Of a DNA stretch of 15,946 nt, positions 7,857 through 15,422 are shown piece by piece (position 1 is the first letter of the stretch; the number at the start of each line of letters is the position of its first letter). Made by a program: the position numbers and the translations under genes. The notes under the pieces are model-generated. The model was not told the origin of the DNA, ran no database searches, and saw nothing but the letters and a program-made list of their open reading frames with translations. Origin of the DNA: Acidobacteriota bacterium (GTDB taxonomy: Bacteria; Acidobacteriota; Terriglobia; Terriglobales; Acidobacteriaceae); NCBI GenBank assembly GCA_003225615.1, contig QIAS01000070.1, positions 1 through 15,946 on the forward strand. The letters run 5' to 3'.

Positions 7857-7862
7857 GTTATA
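7857..7862 (-). promoter_or_regulatory. Possible -10 element for the PBP-like/PilZ pair
   Basis: The minus strand reads TATAAC here within an AT-rich patch (7857-7868) of an otherwise GC-rich gap, 48 bp ahead of the GTG start. No convincing -35 was seen at 16-18 bp. Weak evidence. Confidence 0.22.
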
Positions 7863-8012
7863 TAAATGCTCAACGGCACGCGAGACGGTGTACCAATTGA
7901 GTAACAGTAATTTATTGCACTAGTCCCTAGATGAGACAGCCCTGATTTCTGCAACTTTCTTTCGCCGCCACACGTAACCTAAAATGGCGTCGTCATTTTC
8001 AGGAGGTCTCTC

Positions 8013-8495
8013 ATGTTCTGTAATCAGTGTGGGACCCAGGTCCGGCCGGGCGATAGCGTATGTCCGAAATGCGGCAAAGCGGCTAACTGGCCTGCTACTG
8101 GATTCGCTCAGACCCGGCTCGAGCGCCACCTGCACACGCTGGCAATTTTGTGGATGGTAGTGGGCGCGCTATTTCTTATTCCGTCCGTCGTGCTGATGGT
8201 TCTCGGCAGCGTGGTTCATGTCGCTGTGCCTGGCACTGAGCAGTTGGCCAGAACTCTCGGACCCGTCGTGTTATACCTGCTGGGCTCGAGTCTGTTGATA
8301 GTGGCTGCAGGTGGAATCTGTGTGGGCTGGGGACTCATGCAACATCGGCCCTGGGCGCGCGTCACCGCCCTTATTTTGGGTGTCCTCGCTTTGTTTCATC
8401 CGCCATTTGGCACAGCACTGGGAATTTACACCCTCTGGGTCCTGTTCGGCGATGATCAGGGAGTGCAATACCGCAGCATGGCGCGAGCGGCCTAG
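8013..8495 (+). CDS. Zinc-ribbon membrane protein of unknown function
   Basis: A 160-residue protein with an N-terminal zinc ribbon (Cys3, Cys6, Cys17, Cys20 in FCNQCG and VCPKCG) followed by hydrophobic segments near 42-70, 83-108 and 116-145. The ribbon is expected in the cytoplasm with the rest in the inner membrane. The HRPWARVTALILG stretch after the second segment is common in small DUF-type membrane proteins. Start is certain: AGGAGG lies 6 nt before the ATG. It converges on the amidohydrolase gene with only 9 bp between the stop codons. I do not recognise a specific function; zinc ribbons of this kind usually mediate protein contacts rather than catalysis. Confidence 0.8.
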   Translation: MFCNQCGTQVRPGDSVCPKCGKAANWPATGFAQTRLERHLHTLAILWMVVGALFLIPSVVLMVLGSVVHVAVPGTEQLARTLGPVVLYLLGSSLLIVAAGGICVGWGLMQHRPWARVTALILGVLALFHPPFGTALGIYTLWVLFGDDQGVQYRSMARAA

Positions 8496-8504
8496 ACAGT
8501 CAGG

Positions 8505-9827
8505 CTATTTCCCTAATCCATAAAGCTTCACCGCGTTTTCGCGCAGCACCATGCGCGCCAGTTCGACTGCGCGTTCGCGGGTGATCTCTCCATCGTTGAC
8601 CATGCCGCTCAGCGCGAGTGCCAAGGCCTCCCGGCCACGGGTTGCTGCCACGAAGCCGCTCTCTTCCCAGTCTGATTCCGCGCTGCCCGGCGACAAATCC
8701 GTGCCGAAAAGAATTTTTTCCGGATACCACTCCAGCCAGTCTCGTATAACTCCACTCAGTACTCGAGTGGAAATCAGAGAATCCTGTTCGGAGAAGTCGG
8801 CATAAACGTTTGGCTTGCCCATGAGTACGGCAGCCACCTTGGTGTAGGGCCCTGCGCCTCCGTGTACAAGGACGAAATTCGTTTTGCGCAACGACGCGTC
8901 ATTCAACAGCGAATCCAGCATGCTCGGGTTCGAGCCGGCGATATCAAAGTAGCTGCCACAGCCGGTTCCCGTGTGGAAATGCACTGCCAGGCCCAATTTG
9001 CCCGCTTCCTGGGCAATGGCGTGAAGCAGGTAATCCTGCACCTTGGTATATTCCGCCTTGCTCGGCGTACCTCCTTTGACATAGCGAGCAAAGATGGGCC
9101 GGGCTTCGTCTTCCTGCGAATTGCCGAAGTTCAACGAGCGCAGGTAGGCCGCTTCAAACTTGATTGCCACCGCCCCGGCTTTCTTCTGACGCTCCAACGT
9201 CGGCGTGATTATCTTCTCCACGTAGTTGTCCAATATGGCAGGCATTGCCGCCACATTCTGATCCCTCATGTAGCGCTTCAGCAGCATTTCTTCGCGTTGG
9301 TAGAAGGCTTGGCGGTCAGGGGTGTCCTCCATGGCCTGGTTCTTCAAGGGGAATAGTAGTGCGTCATCAAAAGGAACCCACAAGAATCGCGGTGGGTTCA
9401 AACCACGTCCCATGGCCACGCGGTTGGCCAGCATGTATTCGATGCCGAGCTTGTCGAGCACCCAGTTGGGATAGTTATCGCCCTGCTCGCCAGCTACGCG
9501 CTGCTTGGTCTCAATCAGTTCGCGAATGTGTGCGGGATCCCGGTCGCTGTATTTGTAGCCGTAGAGTTTCTGCCAGGCTTGTAGGTAGAGCGGATTTTCT
9601 ACCCGAGCCATCAGCGGATCCGGAGAAGGTTCCAGCAAATAACAAGGCAAAGCATCATAGTCGTCGTCTTTCTCACCCGCGCTCACGACTTTTGGTATGT
9701 GCGTGTGGTTGTCCACGGCTTTGATTTTGTTGATTTCCTCCAGCAGAGACGCGTCAGGAGAATTTTGCGCCCACCCAACAGATGCCAGCATCCCAAGCAT
9801 CACTGAAATCGAAATAAACTTTCGCAT
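8505..9827 (-). CDS. Exported amidohydrolase (amidohydrolase-2 / TIM-barrel metal hydrolase)
   Basis: A 440-residue protein with a signal peptide (MRKFISISVMLGMLASVGWA, cleaved before QNS), so probably periplasmic. The mature part is a metal-dependent TIM-barrel hydrolase: HTH at 41-43 after strand 1, HFH at 283-285, HGG at 322-324 and GTD at 375-377 supply the usual His/His/His/Asp metal and catalytic set. Lys223 in AIKFEA is a possible additional ligand or active-site lysine. The family includes decarboxylases, lactonases and hydrolases of cyclic amides and esters, and the uronate-isomerase branch is also close in form, so the reaction is open. I chose the ATG at 9825-9827 because GGAGG lies 5 nt upstream and a signal peptide follows; the frame continues open for 89 codons upstream without such features. 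It diverges from the PHP hydrolase gene. Confidence 0.88.
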   Translation of the reverse strand: MRKFISISVMLGMLASVGWAQNSPDASLLEEINKIKAVDNHTHIPKVVSAGEKDDDYDALPCYLLEPSPDPLMARVENPLYLQAWQKLYGYKYSDRDPAHIRELIETKQRVAGEQGDNYPNWVLDKLGIEYMLANRVAMGRGLNPPRFLWVPFDDALLFPLKNQAMEDTPDRQAFYQREEMLLKRYMRDQNVAAMPAILDNYVEKIITPTLERQKKAGAVAIKFEAAYLRSLNFGNSQEDEARPIFARYVKGGTPSKAEYTKVQDYLLHAIAQEAGKLGLAVHFHTGTGCGSYFDIAGSNPSMLDSLLNDASLRKTNFVLVHGGAGPYTKVAAVLMGKPNVYADFSEQDSLISTRVLSGVIRDWLEWYPEKILFGTDLSPGSAESDWEESGFVAATRGREALALALSGMVNDGEITRERAVELARMVLRENAVKLYGLGK

Positions 9828-9969
9828 TGCGGCCTCCACATTTCTTGATGTGCACGCTTCTCCAATTCCCGCGCCGCATCGTAAATTGATCACCCTAAAT
9901 CGACAATCACAAAAAATCCCGTTCCTTACGACGGTAGCTGAACTGGCGTTCTTTTCCTTGGTTCTAGCT

Positions 9970-9988
9970 CTGTCAATTTTCTTGACAG
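9970..9988. promoter_or_regulatory. Perfect palindrome of back-to-back TTGACA hexamers between divergent genes
   Basis: The sequence is CTGTCAA-TTTTC-TTGACAG: 7-bp arms with a 5-bp spacer. Each arm contains a consensus -35 hexamer (TTGACA) pointing outward toward one of the two divergent genes. The hexamers at the -10 distance are poor in both directions (about three of six matches), so it could equally be an operator for a dimeric regulator controlling both the amidohydrolase and the PHP/receptor genes. Confidence 0.45.
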
Positions 9989-10022
9989 TGTCCATCATCG
10001 TAGTCAGACTCAGGGTACCCAA

Positions 10023-11318
10023 TTGTCCACAACTATCCCGTATCCGCCCGCAGCGCCGGTTTGCCCGCACACGCTGCCGGACGAACTCGAACAACTTGTT
10101 TTTTCTCCAACCCGTAGTTGGACCCGCCGTATTCTTCCCTGGGTGTTAATGGGGCCGCTGCTTCCGCTTGGCGCCGTCCTGCTTGACGGATTTTTCGTGC
10201 ACCTGCCCGGCGATGCGGTGGGAGTTCCCGCACCAGGAGAGCGGCTGGGCGTTATCCATGTACACACTGCGGCAGGTCACGGCAGCGGCACGTTGCCGCA
10301 AGTCATCTCCGCGGCGCGCGACGCCAATCTCTCCTTCTTGGCAGTTACCGACCACAATATTACTGATAACCCAGCGACCCTCGACGATCCTTCCGAGTTC
10401 GCGGTGATCGCTGGCAACGAATTGAGCACCTCCAGCGGGCACTTTCTGGCTCTGGGCGTTCCTCCCAATTGGCCGTCCCGCCCTTCTTACGACGCGCGGA
10501 CGATGTTGGCAGAGGCCCATGCTGCCGGCGGCGTGACTTTTCTTGCCCATCCCTACAGCAAGGATCCATGGAGCGAGTGGGGCGCCTCCGATTTCGATGG
10601 CATGGAAATCTGGAATGAGGATGCGGTCTGGCGGCGCAATACCGTGCTCGACCTCCTGATTTCGGCAATCCTTTATCCCGTCAACAACCAGTTGGCCATG
10701 CTTCGCCTGGCACGCACCCCCGAGCCCAACCTGGCGAAGTGGGATGAATTGCTGGCGCAGCGCCCGGTGGCCGGCATCTGCGGCGCCGACGCGCATGCCG
10801 CCATCCACATGTGGCATGGCATTGTCTGGCGATTCCCGGAATATTTGCCGGTGTTCCGCCTGGCGCGCCAGCATGTGCTGCTGGGGCCGCACCCGCAAGG
10901 CGGCGATCCTCGCGTGGCAAGTGCCACGGTTATCCTCGACGCTCTTAAGCGCGGTCATTCTTTTTGTGCGCTGGATGCCATTTATCCCGCAAGTGGTTTT
11001 GTGAACGAGATTTCCAGCAGCGTCGTCACCGCTGGATCGGGCGATTTTGCGCCCTGGACCCCAAACGCACACCTCCGCGTGATCGTACCTTCTGGCGCCA
11101 GTCTGCCCCGTATCAAGGTCTACCGCGATGGTCACAAGATCGTTGATAAAGAAGCGTGGAGCCTGGACGAACCCCTGCCCGGTCCCGGGTGTTACCGCTC
11201 GGAAGTTTATTTGCGTCAACCTGGGCTTACCGGATGGCACCGCTGGACTCTGTGGATTTTTTCTAACCCCATCTACGTCACCGCAAGCTCGCCGGCGGTA
11301 ATGGCAGCCAGCAATTAA
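10023..11318 (+). CDS. Membrane-anchored PHP-domain metallohydrolase (CehA/McbA-like)
   Basis: A 431-residue protein with one N-terminal hydrophobic segment (about 37-58) followed by a PHP domain, a phosphoesterase-type TIM-like fold binding two or three metals. The metal motifs are in order: HVH (79-81), TDH (109-111), GNE (131-133), His140, AHP (175-177) and GADAH (254-258). The C-terminal part (about 345-425) is a beta-rich extension ending in WIFSNPIYV, as in CehA/McbA-type proteins. With the basic stretch before the helix, the catalytic domain probably faces the periplasm. The start is uncertain: a TTG at 10023 with AGGG upstream gives the full anchor, while the next candidates (GTG 10143, ATG 10149) would cut into the helix. 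It is followed by the receptor gene after 47 bp and diverges from the amidohydrolase. The substrate is unknown. Confidence 0.85.
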   Translation: MSTTIPYPPAAPVCPHTLPDELEQLVFSPTRSWTRRILPWVLMGPLLPLGAVLLDGFFVHLPGDAVGVPAPGERLGVIHVHTAAGHGSGTLPQVISAARDANLSFLAVTDHNITDNPATLDDPSEFAVIAGNELSTSSGHFLALGVPPNWPSRPSYDARTMLAEAHAAGGVTFLAHPYSKDPWSEWGASDFDGMEIWNEDAVWRRNTVLDLLISAILYPVNNQLAMLRLARTPEPNLAKWDELLAQRPVAGICGADAHAAIHMWHGIVWRFPEYLPVFRLARQHVLLGPHPQGGDPRVASATVILDALKRGHSFCALDAIYPASGFVNEISSSVVTAGSGDFAPWTPNAHLRVIVPSGASLPRIKVYRDGHKIVDKEAWSLDEPLPGPGCYRSEVYLRQPGLTGWHRWTLWIFSNPIYVTASSPAVMAASN

Positions 11319-11365
11319 CTCCGGACCCACACAATTTGAGAAAATAAGCATCTAACGACGCGTTC

Positions 11366-13318
11366 ATGTTTATTCAGGGATTGACGCGCGCGCCGGCCTT
11401 GCTGATCGCCATCGTGCTTTCCCCGCTTGCGGGCAATTGGCTTTTTGCCCAGCCCTCTGCGCGCCCTGGGGCACCGCCTTCGAAGTCAAACCTTTCGGTT
11501 CTCGTGGTGGACGAAAACGGCGTCGCCGTGCCCGGAGCCCGCATCTTGCTGCAAGCTTCTGCCCTCCAACTGAGGTGCGAGACCCGTTTTGCGGGCCGAT
11601 GCCAATTCATAAATCTCGTTCCGGGAAGCTACCAGCTTCGCGTTGAAAAGCCGGGCTTCTATGCGGCGCTCCAGAACACCATTGAGGTAGGCCTGACTTC
11701 CAGTGTCGAGGTGCAACTTTTGCATCAGCGTGAGGTTCGCGAGGTGGTGGATGTGGTGGAGTCGCAGCCCGCCATCGATCCGGTGCAGACTTCGTCTCAG
11801 GAACAGCTTACTGGCGTGGACATCATTAACATTCCTTACCCGGTGACCCGCGACTATCGCAACGTCCTCAACTTCATTCCCAGCGTCGTAAATGATGTGA
11901 ATGGCCAGCCGCACGTCGCCGGCGCGGAGACTTACCAGACCCTGGCATGGCTCGATGGCTTTGATGTGACCCAGCCCGCCAATGGGCAATTATTGATACG
12001 TGTTTCCACGGACGCCTTCCGCTCGATCAACGTACAAACCAGCCGTTATTCGGCGGAATACGGAAAAGGCTCCGGCGGCATCATCGACATGACCACCGGC
12101 ATTGGCGATGACCACTTCCGCTTTGCCGCCACTGATTTCATTCCCTCTGTGCAGGACAGGAGAGGAATCACGCTCGACAAACTGACCCCGCGCCTGACCC
12201 TATCGGGGCCTATCCGCAAGGGTAGAGTCTGGTTCTTCGATGCAGCCGACGGCGAGTATGACAATATTGTGATTACCGAGCTGCCTCCCGGAGAGGATCG
12301 GGATACTTTCTGGCGGGTCGGCAACATCGCCAAAGTGCAAGGCAATCTCTCCTCGCGCAATATTCTCACGACCAGCTTCAATTACAACTTTTCTCACGAC
12401 GAGAATTCCGGCCTGTCCCCATTCAATCCACAGCAGGCAACCCCGGCGATTCGCGAACCGATCTACCAGACCAGTGTTCGAGATCAGCACTATTTTCCTG
12501 GTGGTGAGCTTCTAGAAACCGGCTTTGGCTACAACCGCTATGATCTCGATCAGACACCCCACGGTGCTGAACCGTACTTCGTCTCGCCTGAGACTACTGG
12601 CGGGAACTACTACTTCACCGCGCACACGCAGGCCGATCGGTGGCAGGCACTGGGCAACCTCTATTTAGCGCCAAAGAAGTGGTATGGACGTCATGAGTTC
12701 AAGCTAGGTGTGGACTTGGACCGACTCGCATATTCCGCGAATTTCCTGCGCCGTCCAATTTTATTTCTGCGAGAAGGCCAAACTCCGCCGCCCAGCGGGG
12801 ATTGCCTCACCATCCCGCCCTCCCCCTCCCCCTGCTCCCGTTTTTCTATATTTCCCGGGGCACCGGTCTCAGAAAAGCACAACGTCGAACTCAGCGGCTA
12901 CTTCCTGGATCGCTGGCTGCTCACTGACCGCATGCTCGTCGAAGCAGGCCTTCGCTTCGACTGGGATGAGATTATTCGTCATTCGCTGTTCTCACCGCGG
13001 TTGGCTACGACTTACGTTTTGGATAATCGAGGTAATACCAAGCTCTCCGCCGGAGTGGGCCTGTTTTACGACGCGACTCCACTGTTCCTCATCGCCCGCC
13101 CGTTGGCAGGCCAACGGGTCGACTACTTCTTTGATGCGAATGGAATTCTTTCAACCGGTCCGCTCACTACCGGGTTCACCCTCAATCCGAGCGCGCTGCA
13201 AGCACCTCGTTTTATCAACTGGAGCGCGGGAATCGAGCGCAAGCTGCCGGCGCAGATCTATCTGAAGGCTGAGTTCATGCGGAAACGCGGTGTTCATGAG
13301 TTCGTCCACCCTAAATGA
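11366..13318 (+). CDS. TonB-receptor-like outer-membrane protein, N-terminal part before a frameshift
   Basis: This frame encodes 650 residues: a signal peptide (1-28, NWLFA then QPS), a carboxypeptidase-regulatory-like beta-sandwich (about 42-118, with VVDENGVAVPGARILL and LVPGSYQLRVEKPGF), a plug domain (about 138-245, with AWLDGFDVTQ and SRYSAEYGKGSGGIIDM), then beta-barrel strands. It stops at TGA 13316-13318 in the middle of the barrel, while the rest continues in the +1 frame. The architecture is the SusC-like/Oar-like receptor type that is very common in acidobacteria and imports or binds large substrates with TonB energy. No TonB box can be named with confidence. It follows the PHP hydrolase gene closely and is probably co-transcribed, suggesting a joint substrate. 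The ATG has no clear Shine-Dalgarno sequence. See the next entry for the other half. Confidence 0.85.
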   Translation: MFIQGLTRAPALLIAIVLSPLAGNWLFAQPSARPGAPPSKSNLSVLVVDENGVAVPGARILLQASALQLRCETRFAGRCQFINLVPGSYQLRVEKPGFYAALQNTIEVGLTSSVEVQLLHQREVREVVDVVESQPAIDPVQTSSQEQLTGVDIINIPYPVTRDYRNVLNFIPSVVNDVNGQPHVAGAETYQTLAWLDGFDVTQPANGQLLIRVSTDAFRSINVQTSRYSAEYGKGSGGIIDMTTGIGDDHFRFAATDFIPSVQDRRGITLDKLTPRLTLSGPIRKGRVWFFDAADGEYDNIVITELPPGEDRDTFWRVGNIAKVQGNLSSRNILTTSFNYNFSHDENSGLSPFNPQQATPAIREPIYQTSVRDQHYFPGGELLETGFGYNRYDLDQTPHGAEPYFVSPETTGGNYYFTAHTQADRWQALGNLYLAPKKWYGRHEFKLGVDLDRLAYSANFLRRPILFLREGQTPPPSGDCLTIPPSPSPCSRFSIFPGAPVSEKHNVELSGYFLDRWLLTDRMLVEAGLRFDWDEIIRHSLFSPRLATTYVLDNRGNTKLSAGVGLFYDATPLFLIARPLAGQRVDYFFDANGILSTGPLTTGFTLNPSALQAPRFINWSAGIERKLPAQIYLKAEFMRKRGVHEFVHPK

Positions 13319-13886
13319 TTTCGGGCTGCAGAACACGCGCAAGGATCACTATGATTCTTTCCAGATCACGTTGCGGCGCACGTTTCAGAAGGGCCACATC
13401 ATCATGGTCTCCTACACGAGGTCGCGCGTGCGCTCGAACCAGGTTCTCGATTTCAATGTGGATAACCCCGTCCTCAGCGGCCAGGTTCCCGGACCGTATC
13501 CGTGGGACACGCCCAATCGTTTTCTCTCCTGGGGCTTACTGCCGCTCATCAAGGGGTTTGACCTGGGCTACTCGACCGAGCTGCGCGACGGCTTCCCCTT
13601 TTACCTGGTCAATGATCAGCAGCAACTCGCACCGCTACCCGGTTCGACCACGGTGCCCGGGTTCCTCCGTTTTCCAACCTTCTTCACACTGAATGTGCAT
13701 TTGGAGAAGAGGTTCTCTTTCCTCGGCTATCATTGGGCGGTTCGCGGCGGTTTTGACAACATTACCGCTCGCAAGAATCCTGCTGTGGTAAACAATGACG
13801 TCAATTCCCCAGAATTTCTGCAATTTGGTGCGTTCACCACCCGCGCCTTCACAGGCCGCGTGCGCTTCCTGGGGCGCAAGAACTAG
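13290..13886 (+). CDS. TonB-receptor-like protein, C-terminal part after the frameshift
   Basis: The +1 frame is open from 13266 (stop at 13263-13265) and carries the last part of the barrel: NDFGLQNTRKDHYDSFQITL, then a 'SYTRSRVRSNQVLDFN' strand, a FRGGFDN-like segment (VRGGFDNITARKN) and a terminal FTGRVRFLGRKN. The motif DHYDSFQ is the typical continuation of acidobacterial receptors, so this is the same gene as the preceding entry. Removing one base near 13305-13312 (for example one C of GTCC) would join ...HEFV to TLNDFGLQ and give a protein of about 839 residues. The GTG at 13290 has no ribosome site, so independent translation is unlikely. Either the gene is a recent pseudogene or the read contains an error; the spot has no long homopolymer. 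Confidence 0.8.
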   Translation: MFMSSSTLNDFGLQNTRKDHYDSFQITLRRTFQKGHIIMVSYTRSRVRSNQVLDFNVDNPVLSGQVPGPYPWDTPNRFLSWGLLPLIKGFDLGYSTELRDGFPFYLVNDQQQLAPLPGSTTVPGFLRFPTFFTLNVHLEKRFSFLGYHWAVRGGFDNITARKNPAVVNNDVNSPEFLQFGAFTTRAFTGRVRFLGRKN

Positions 13887-14190
13887 GGATGTGAGGACGG
13901 CCCTCCTTTCGCGTCCCCTAAGCGCAGCCTCTCGGCCGGCAGCGGGAATAGACGCCGCAACTGTGAAGTGCAGACGTTTGCGCATGTATTCGCCAAGTCT
14001 TCTCCGGTCCTTTCCCCGGGAATTTATTACCTTGATAAGGCAATAACTCTTCGGATCTCAACCTCCGCTAGTTCCCTAAGTTCAACTATTTCCGTGGATG
14101 GAATGTGAAATGCTGTACGAACCATAGCTTTGGCATAACGTCGCTTCGCATAGGTTTTGTCACGCCGTTGCTCCGCAAGGAGGATGACTG
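13887..14190. other. 304-bp gap after the receptor gene, mostly featureless
   Basis: No credible ORF was found. Directly after the stop codon TAGGGA (13884-13889) can pair imperfectly with TCCCCTA around 13914-13920, enclosing GAGG/CCTC; there is no T tract, so a terminator is doubtful. An AT-rich hairpin lies at 14024-14046 (TTATT-A-CCTT, loop GAT, AAGG-C-AATAA, one mismatch). Nothing else stands out until the strong ribosome site at 14177-14183. Confidence 0.4.
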
Positions 14191-14349
14191 ATGACGATAT
14201 CTCGACGAGCTAATGACAATTGGAGAGAAGTATCGAAGGCGGCCAGCCAGGAGCAAGACCCTGAAAAGTTACTGAAACTAGTTCATGAGTTGAATGAAAT
14301 CCTGGAACGCCAGGAAGAAGCCCGTAGTGAACTACGGCGGAATTTTTGA
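14191..14349 (+). CDS. Small acidic/basic helical protein (52 aa), conserved hypothetical type
   Basis: A 52-residue ORF begins at ATG 14191 with a strong AAGGAGG 7 nt upstream and ends at TGA 14347-14349. The product is highly charged and helical: a basic N-terminus (TISRRAND), then NWREVSKAASQEQDPEKLLK and a heptad-like LVHELNEILERQEEARSEL. I recall small proteins with a 'W+...AA.EQDPEKLLEL' core from acidobacterial genomes, always of unknown function; this is memory, not a search. There are no cysteines, membrane segments or signal peptide. It stands alone, 198 bp before the superoxide dismutase gene, on the same strand. A small helical regulator or protein-binding factor is plausible but unproven. 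Confidence 0.75.
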   Translation: MTISRRANDNWREVSKAASQEQDPEKLLKLVHELNEILERQEEARSELRRNF

Positions 14350-14423
14350 GCAATTCCGGACTCTCAATTCCACGGCTGCTGCCACGTCAACCTGCGAACC
14401 ACTCCGCGTCCGGACCCAAGGTG

Positions 14424-14429
14424 TAGAAT
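14424..14429 (+). promoter_or_regulatory. Possible -10 element for the superoxide dismutase gene
   Basis: TAGAAT (five of six matches to TATAAT) lies 118 bp ahead of the dismutase ATG, with TG directly before it and no recognisable -35 at 16-18 bp. If used, the leader would be about 110 nt. Weak evidence; the gene might instead be read from upstream of the small protein. Confidence 0.22.
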
Positions 14430-14547
14430 ATTTGCTGTGTCATGTACGGCGGAAAGTGCTTTTACTCCGATCAGCTACTCGCAATCTCACGTCCGCCAGC
14501 TGAATCCCTAATTGCAGTCCTGTCATCTTAGCCTGTGGAGGAAAATC

Positions 14548-15186
14548 ATGGCGCACGAAGTACCTGCTTTGCCGTATGACTACGCAGCCCTGGAGCCTTA
14601 CATCGACGAAAAAACCATGCACCTGCATCACGACATGCACCATGGTGCTTACGTCAAGAACTTGAACGCGGCGCTGGAGAAATATTCCAACCTGCAATCC
14701 AAGAGTCCGGAAGAGTTGCTGCGCGACCTGAATGCCATTCCCGAGGACATTCGCACCGCCGTCCGCAACAATGGTGGCGGACACGTGAACCACACCATGT
14801 TTTGGAAGATTATGAAACCCAAGGCTGGAGGCGACCCCAGCGGCCCGATTGCTGAAGCCATCAAGAAAAGCTTCGGCAACTTCAAAGATTTCCAGACCAA
14901 GTTCAATGAAGCCGGCACTAAGGTTTTTGGCAGCGGATGGGTTTGGCTGGCGGGCAAGTCCAGCGGCGAAGTGCAGATTCTTACCACTCCGAATCAGGAC
15001 AATCCGATCTCCCAGGGCTTGTTCCCCATTTTTGGCAACGACGTCTGGGAACATGCCTATTACCTCAAATACAACAATCGCCGCCCCGAATATCTCCAGG
15101 CCTGGTGGAACGTCGTGAACTGGGAAGAGATCAACAAGCGATTCGAGGTCTTCAAGGCGCACCACGAGCCCGCGATGGCGCGCTAA
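14548..15186 (+). CDS. sodA: Superoxide dismutase, Mn-type of the Fe/Mn family
   Basis: A 212-residue enzyme converting superoxide to oxygen and hydrogen peroxide, probably cytoplasmic as no signal peptide is visible. All four metal ligands are seen: His27 (LHHDMHH), His82 ([10 protein letters not shown]), Asp165 and His169 ([12 protein letters not shown]). Tyr35 and the C-terminal WWNVVNW are also family-typical. Gly77 before the second ligand together with Gln150 (TPNQDNP) is the Mn-SOD arrangement; Fe-SODs carry a Gln at the first position and Ala at the second. A cambialistic enzyme is still possible. The ATG at 14548 was preferred to the upstream start at 14512 because GGAGG lies 6 nt before it and the family begins with 'LPALPYDY'. 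It is followed by a structured gap. Confidence 0.95.
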   Translation: MAHEVPALPYDYAALEPYIDEKTMHLHHDMHHGAYVKNLNAALEKYSNLQSKSPEELLRDLNAIPEDIRTAVRNNGGGHVNHTMFWKIMKPKAGGDPSGPIAEAIKKSFGNFKDFQTKFNEAGTKVFGSGWVWLAGKSSGEVQILTTPNQDNPISQGLFPIFGNDVWEHAYYLKYNNRRPEYLQAWWNVVNWEEINKRFEVFKAHHEPAMAR

Positions 15187-15229
15187 ATTGCAGTAGAACC
15201 ATTTCTAGTAGGCTTGTTTTGGGCAATTA

Positions 15230-15327
15230 AATGGGCCGGCAGCCAAAAAGCGGTGACTTTTCTTGGCTATCGGCCCATTCGATCCTGAATTGGATCGGAG
15301 GTGATGTCTATATGGTAATCGCCTCCG
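15230..15327. other. Array of three stem-loops (candidate structured RNA or palindromic element)
   Basis: Stem 1 pairs AATGGGCCG (15230-15238) with CGGCCCATT (15271-15279), continued after a 2x2 internal loop by AGCCAA (15241-15246) with TTGGCT (15263-15268). Stem 2 pairs CGATCC (15280-15285) with GGATCG (15292-15297). Stem 3 pairs CGGAGGTGAT (15296-15305) with ATCGCCTCCG (15318-15327), one G-U pair. Stems 1 and 2 abut, and stems 2 and 3 share two bases. No T tract follows any stem, so simple terminators are unlikely. The strand of action is unknown; stem 3 makes more sense on the plus strand. Confidence 0.5.
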
Positions 15328-15350
15328 CCCAGATGTCAAGGACAACTTAG
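15312..15350 (+). CDS. Possible 12-residue leader peptide with a hidden ribosome site
   Basis: ATG at 15312 opens a 12-codon frame (MVIASAQMSRTT) ending at TAG 15348-15350. It is preceded by GGAGGTGAT (15297-15305), a perfect complement to the 16S rRNA tail, with GGAGG ending 10 nt before the ATG. The same bases are paired with CCTCC inside the ORF. The peptide has no run of one regulatory amino acid. An ORF this short can occur by chance, so the call rests only on the unusually good Shine-Dalgarno match. Confidence 0.2.
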   Translation: MVIASAQMSRTT

Positions 15351-15422
15351 CCATCTACTCTGGAAAAGCTGCGATTCCGGACCAAATTGGGCCGCTGCAC
15401 AGCTTCCTCCGACTACCCTGCG

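Noticed and set aside
9828..10094. An 89-codon N-terminal extension of the amidohydrolase
   Set aside because: It would place a signal peptide internally, lacks a ribosome site, and overlaps the start of the divergent PHP gene and the palindrome; GGAGG precedes the ATG at 9827.
10146..11351. A 401-codon open frame on the minus strand opposite the PHP hydrolase gene
   Set aside because: The plus strand carries all PHP metal motifs in order; the opposite frame shows no recognisable domain and is a by-product of high GC codon usage.
14512..14547. A 12-codon N-terminal extension of the superoxide dismutase
   Set aside because: Family members begin at the [11 protein letters not shown] segment, and the GGAGG at 14536-14541 serves the ATG at 14548.
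15230..15279. The largest hairpin as an intrinsic terminator of sodA
   Set aside because: No run of T follows the stem on either strand, and the loop is large (16 nt).
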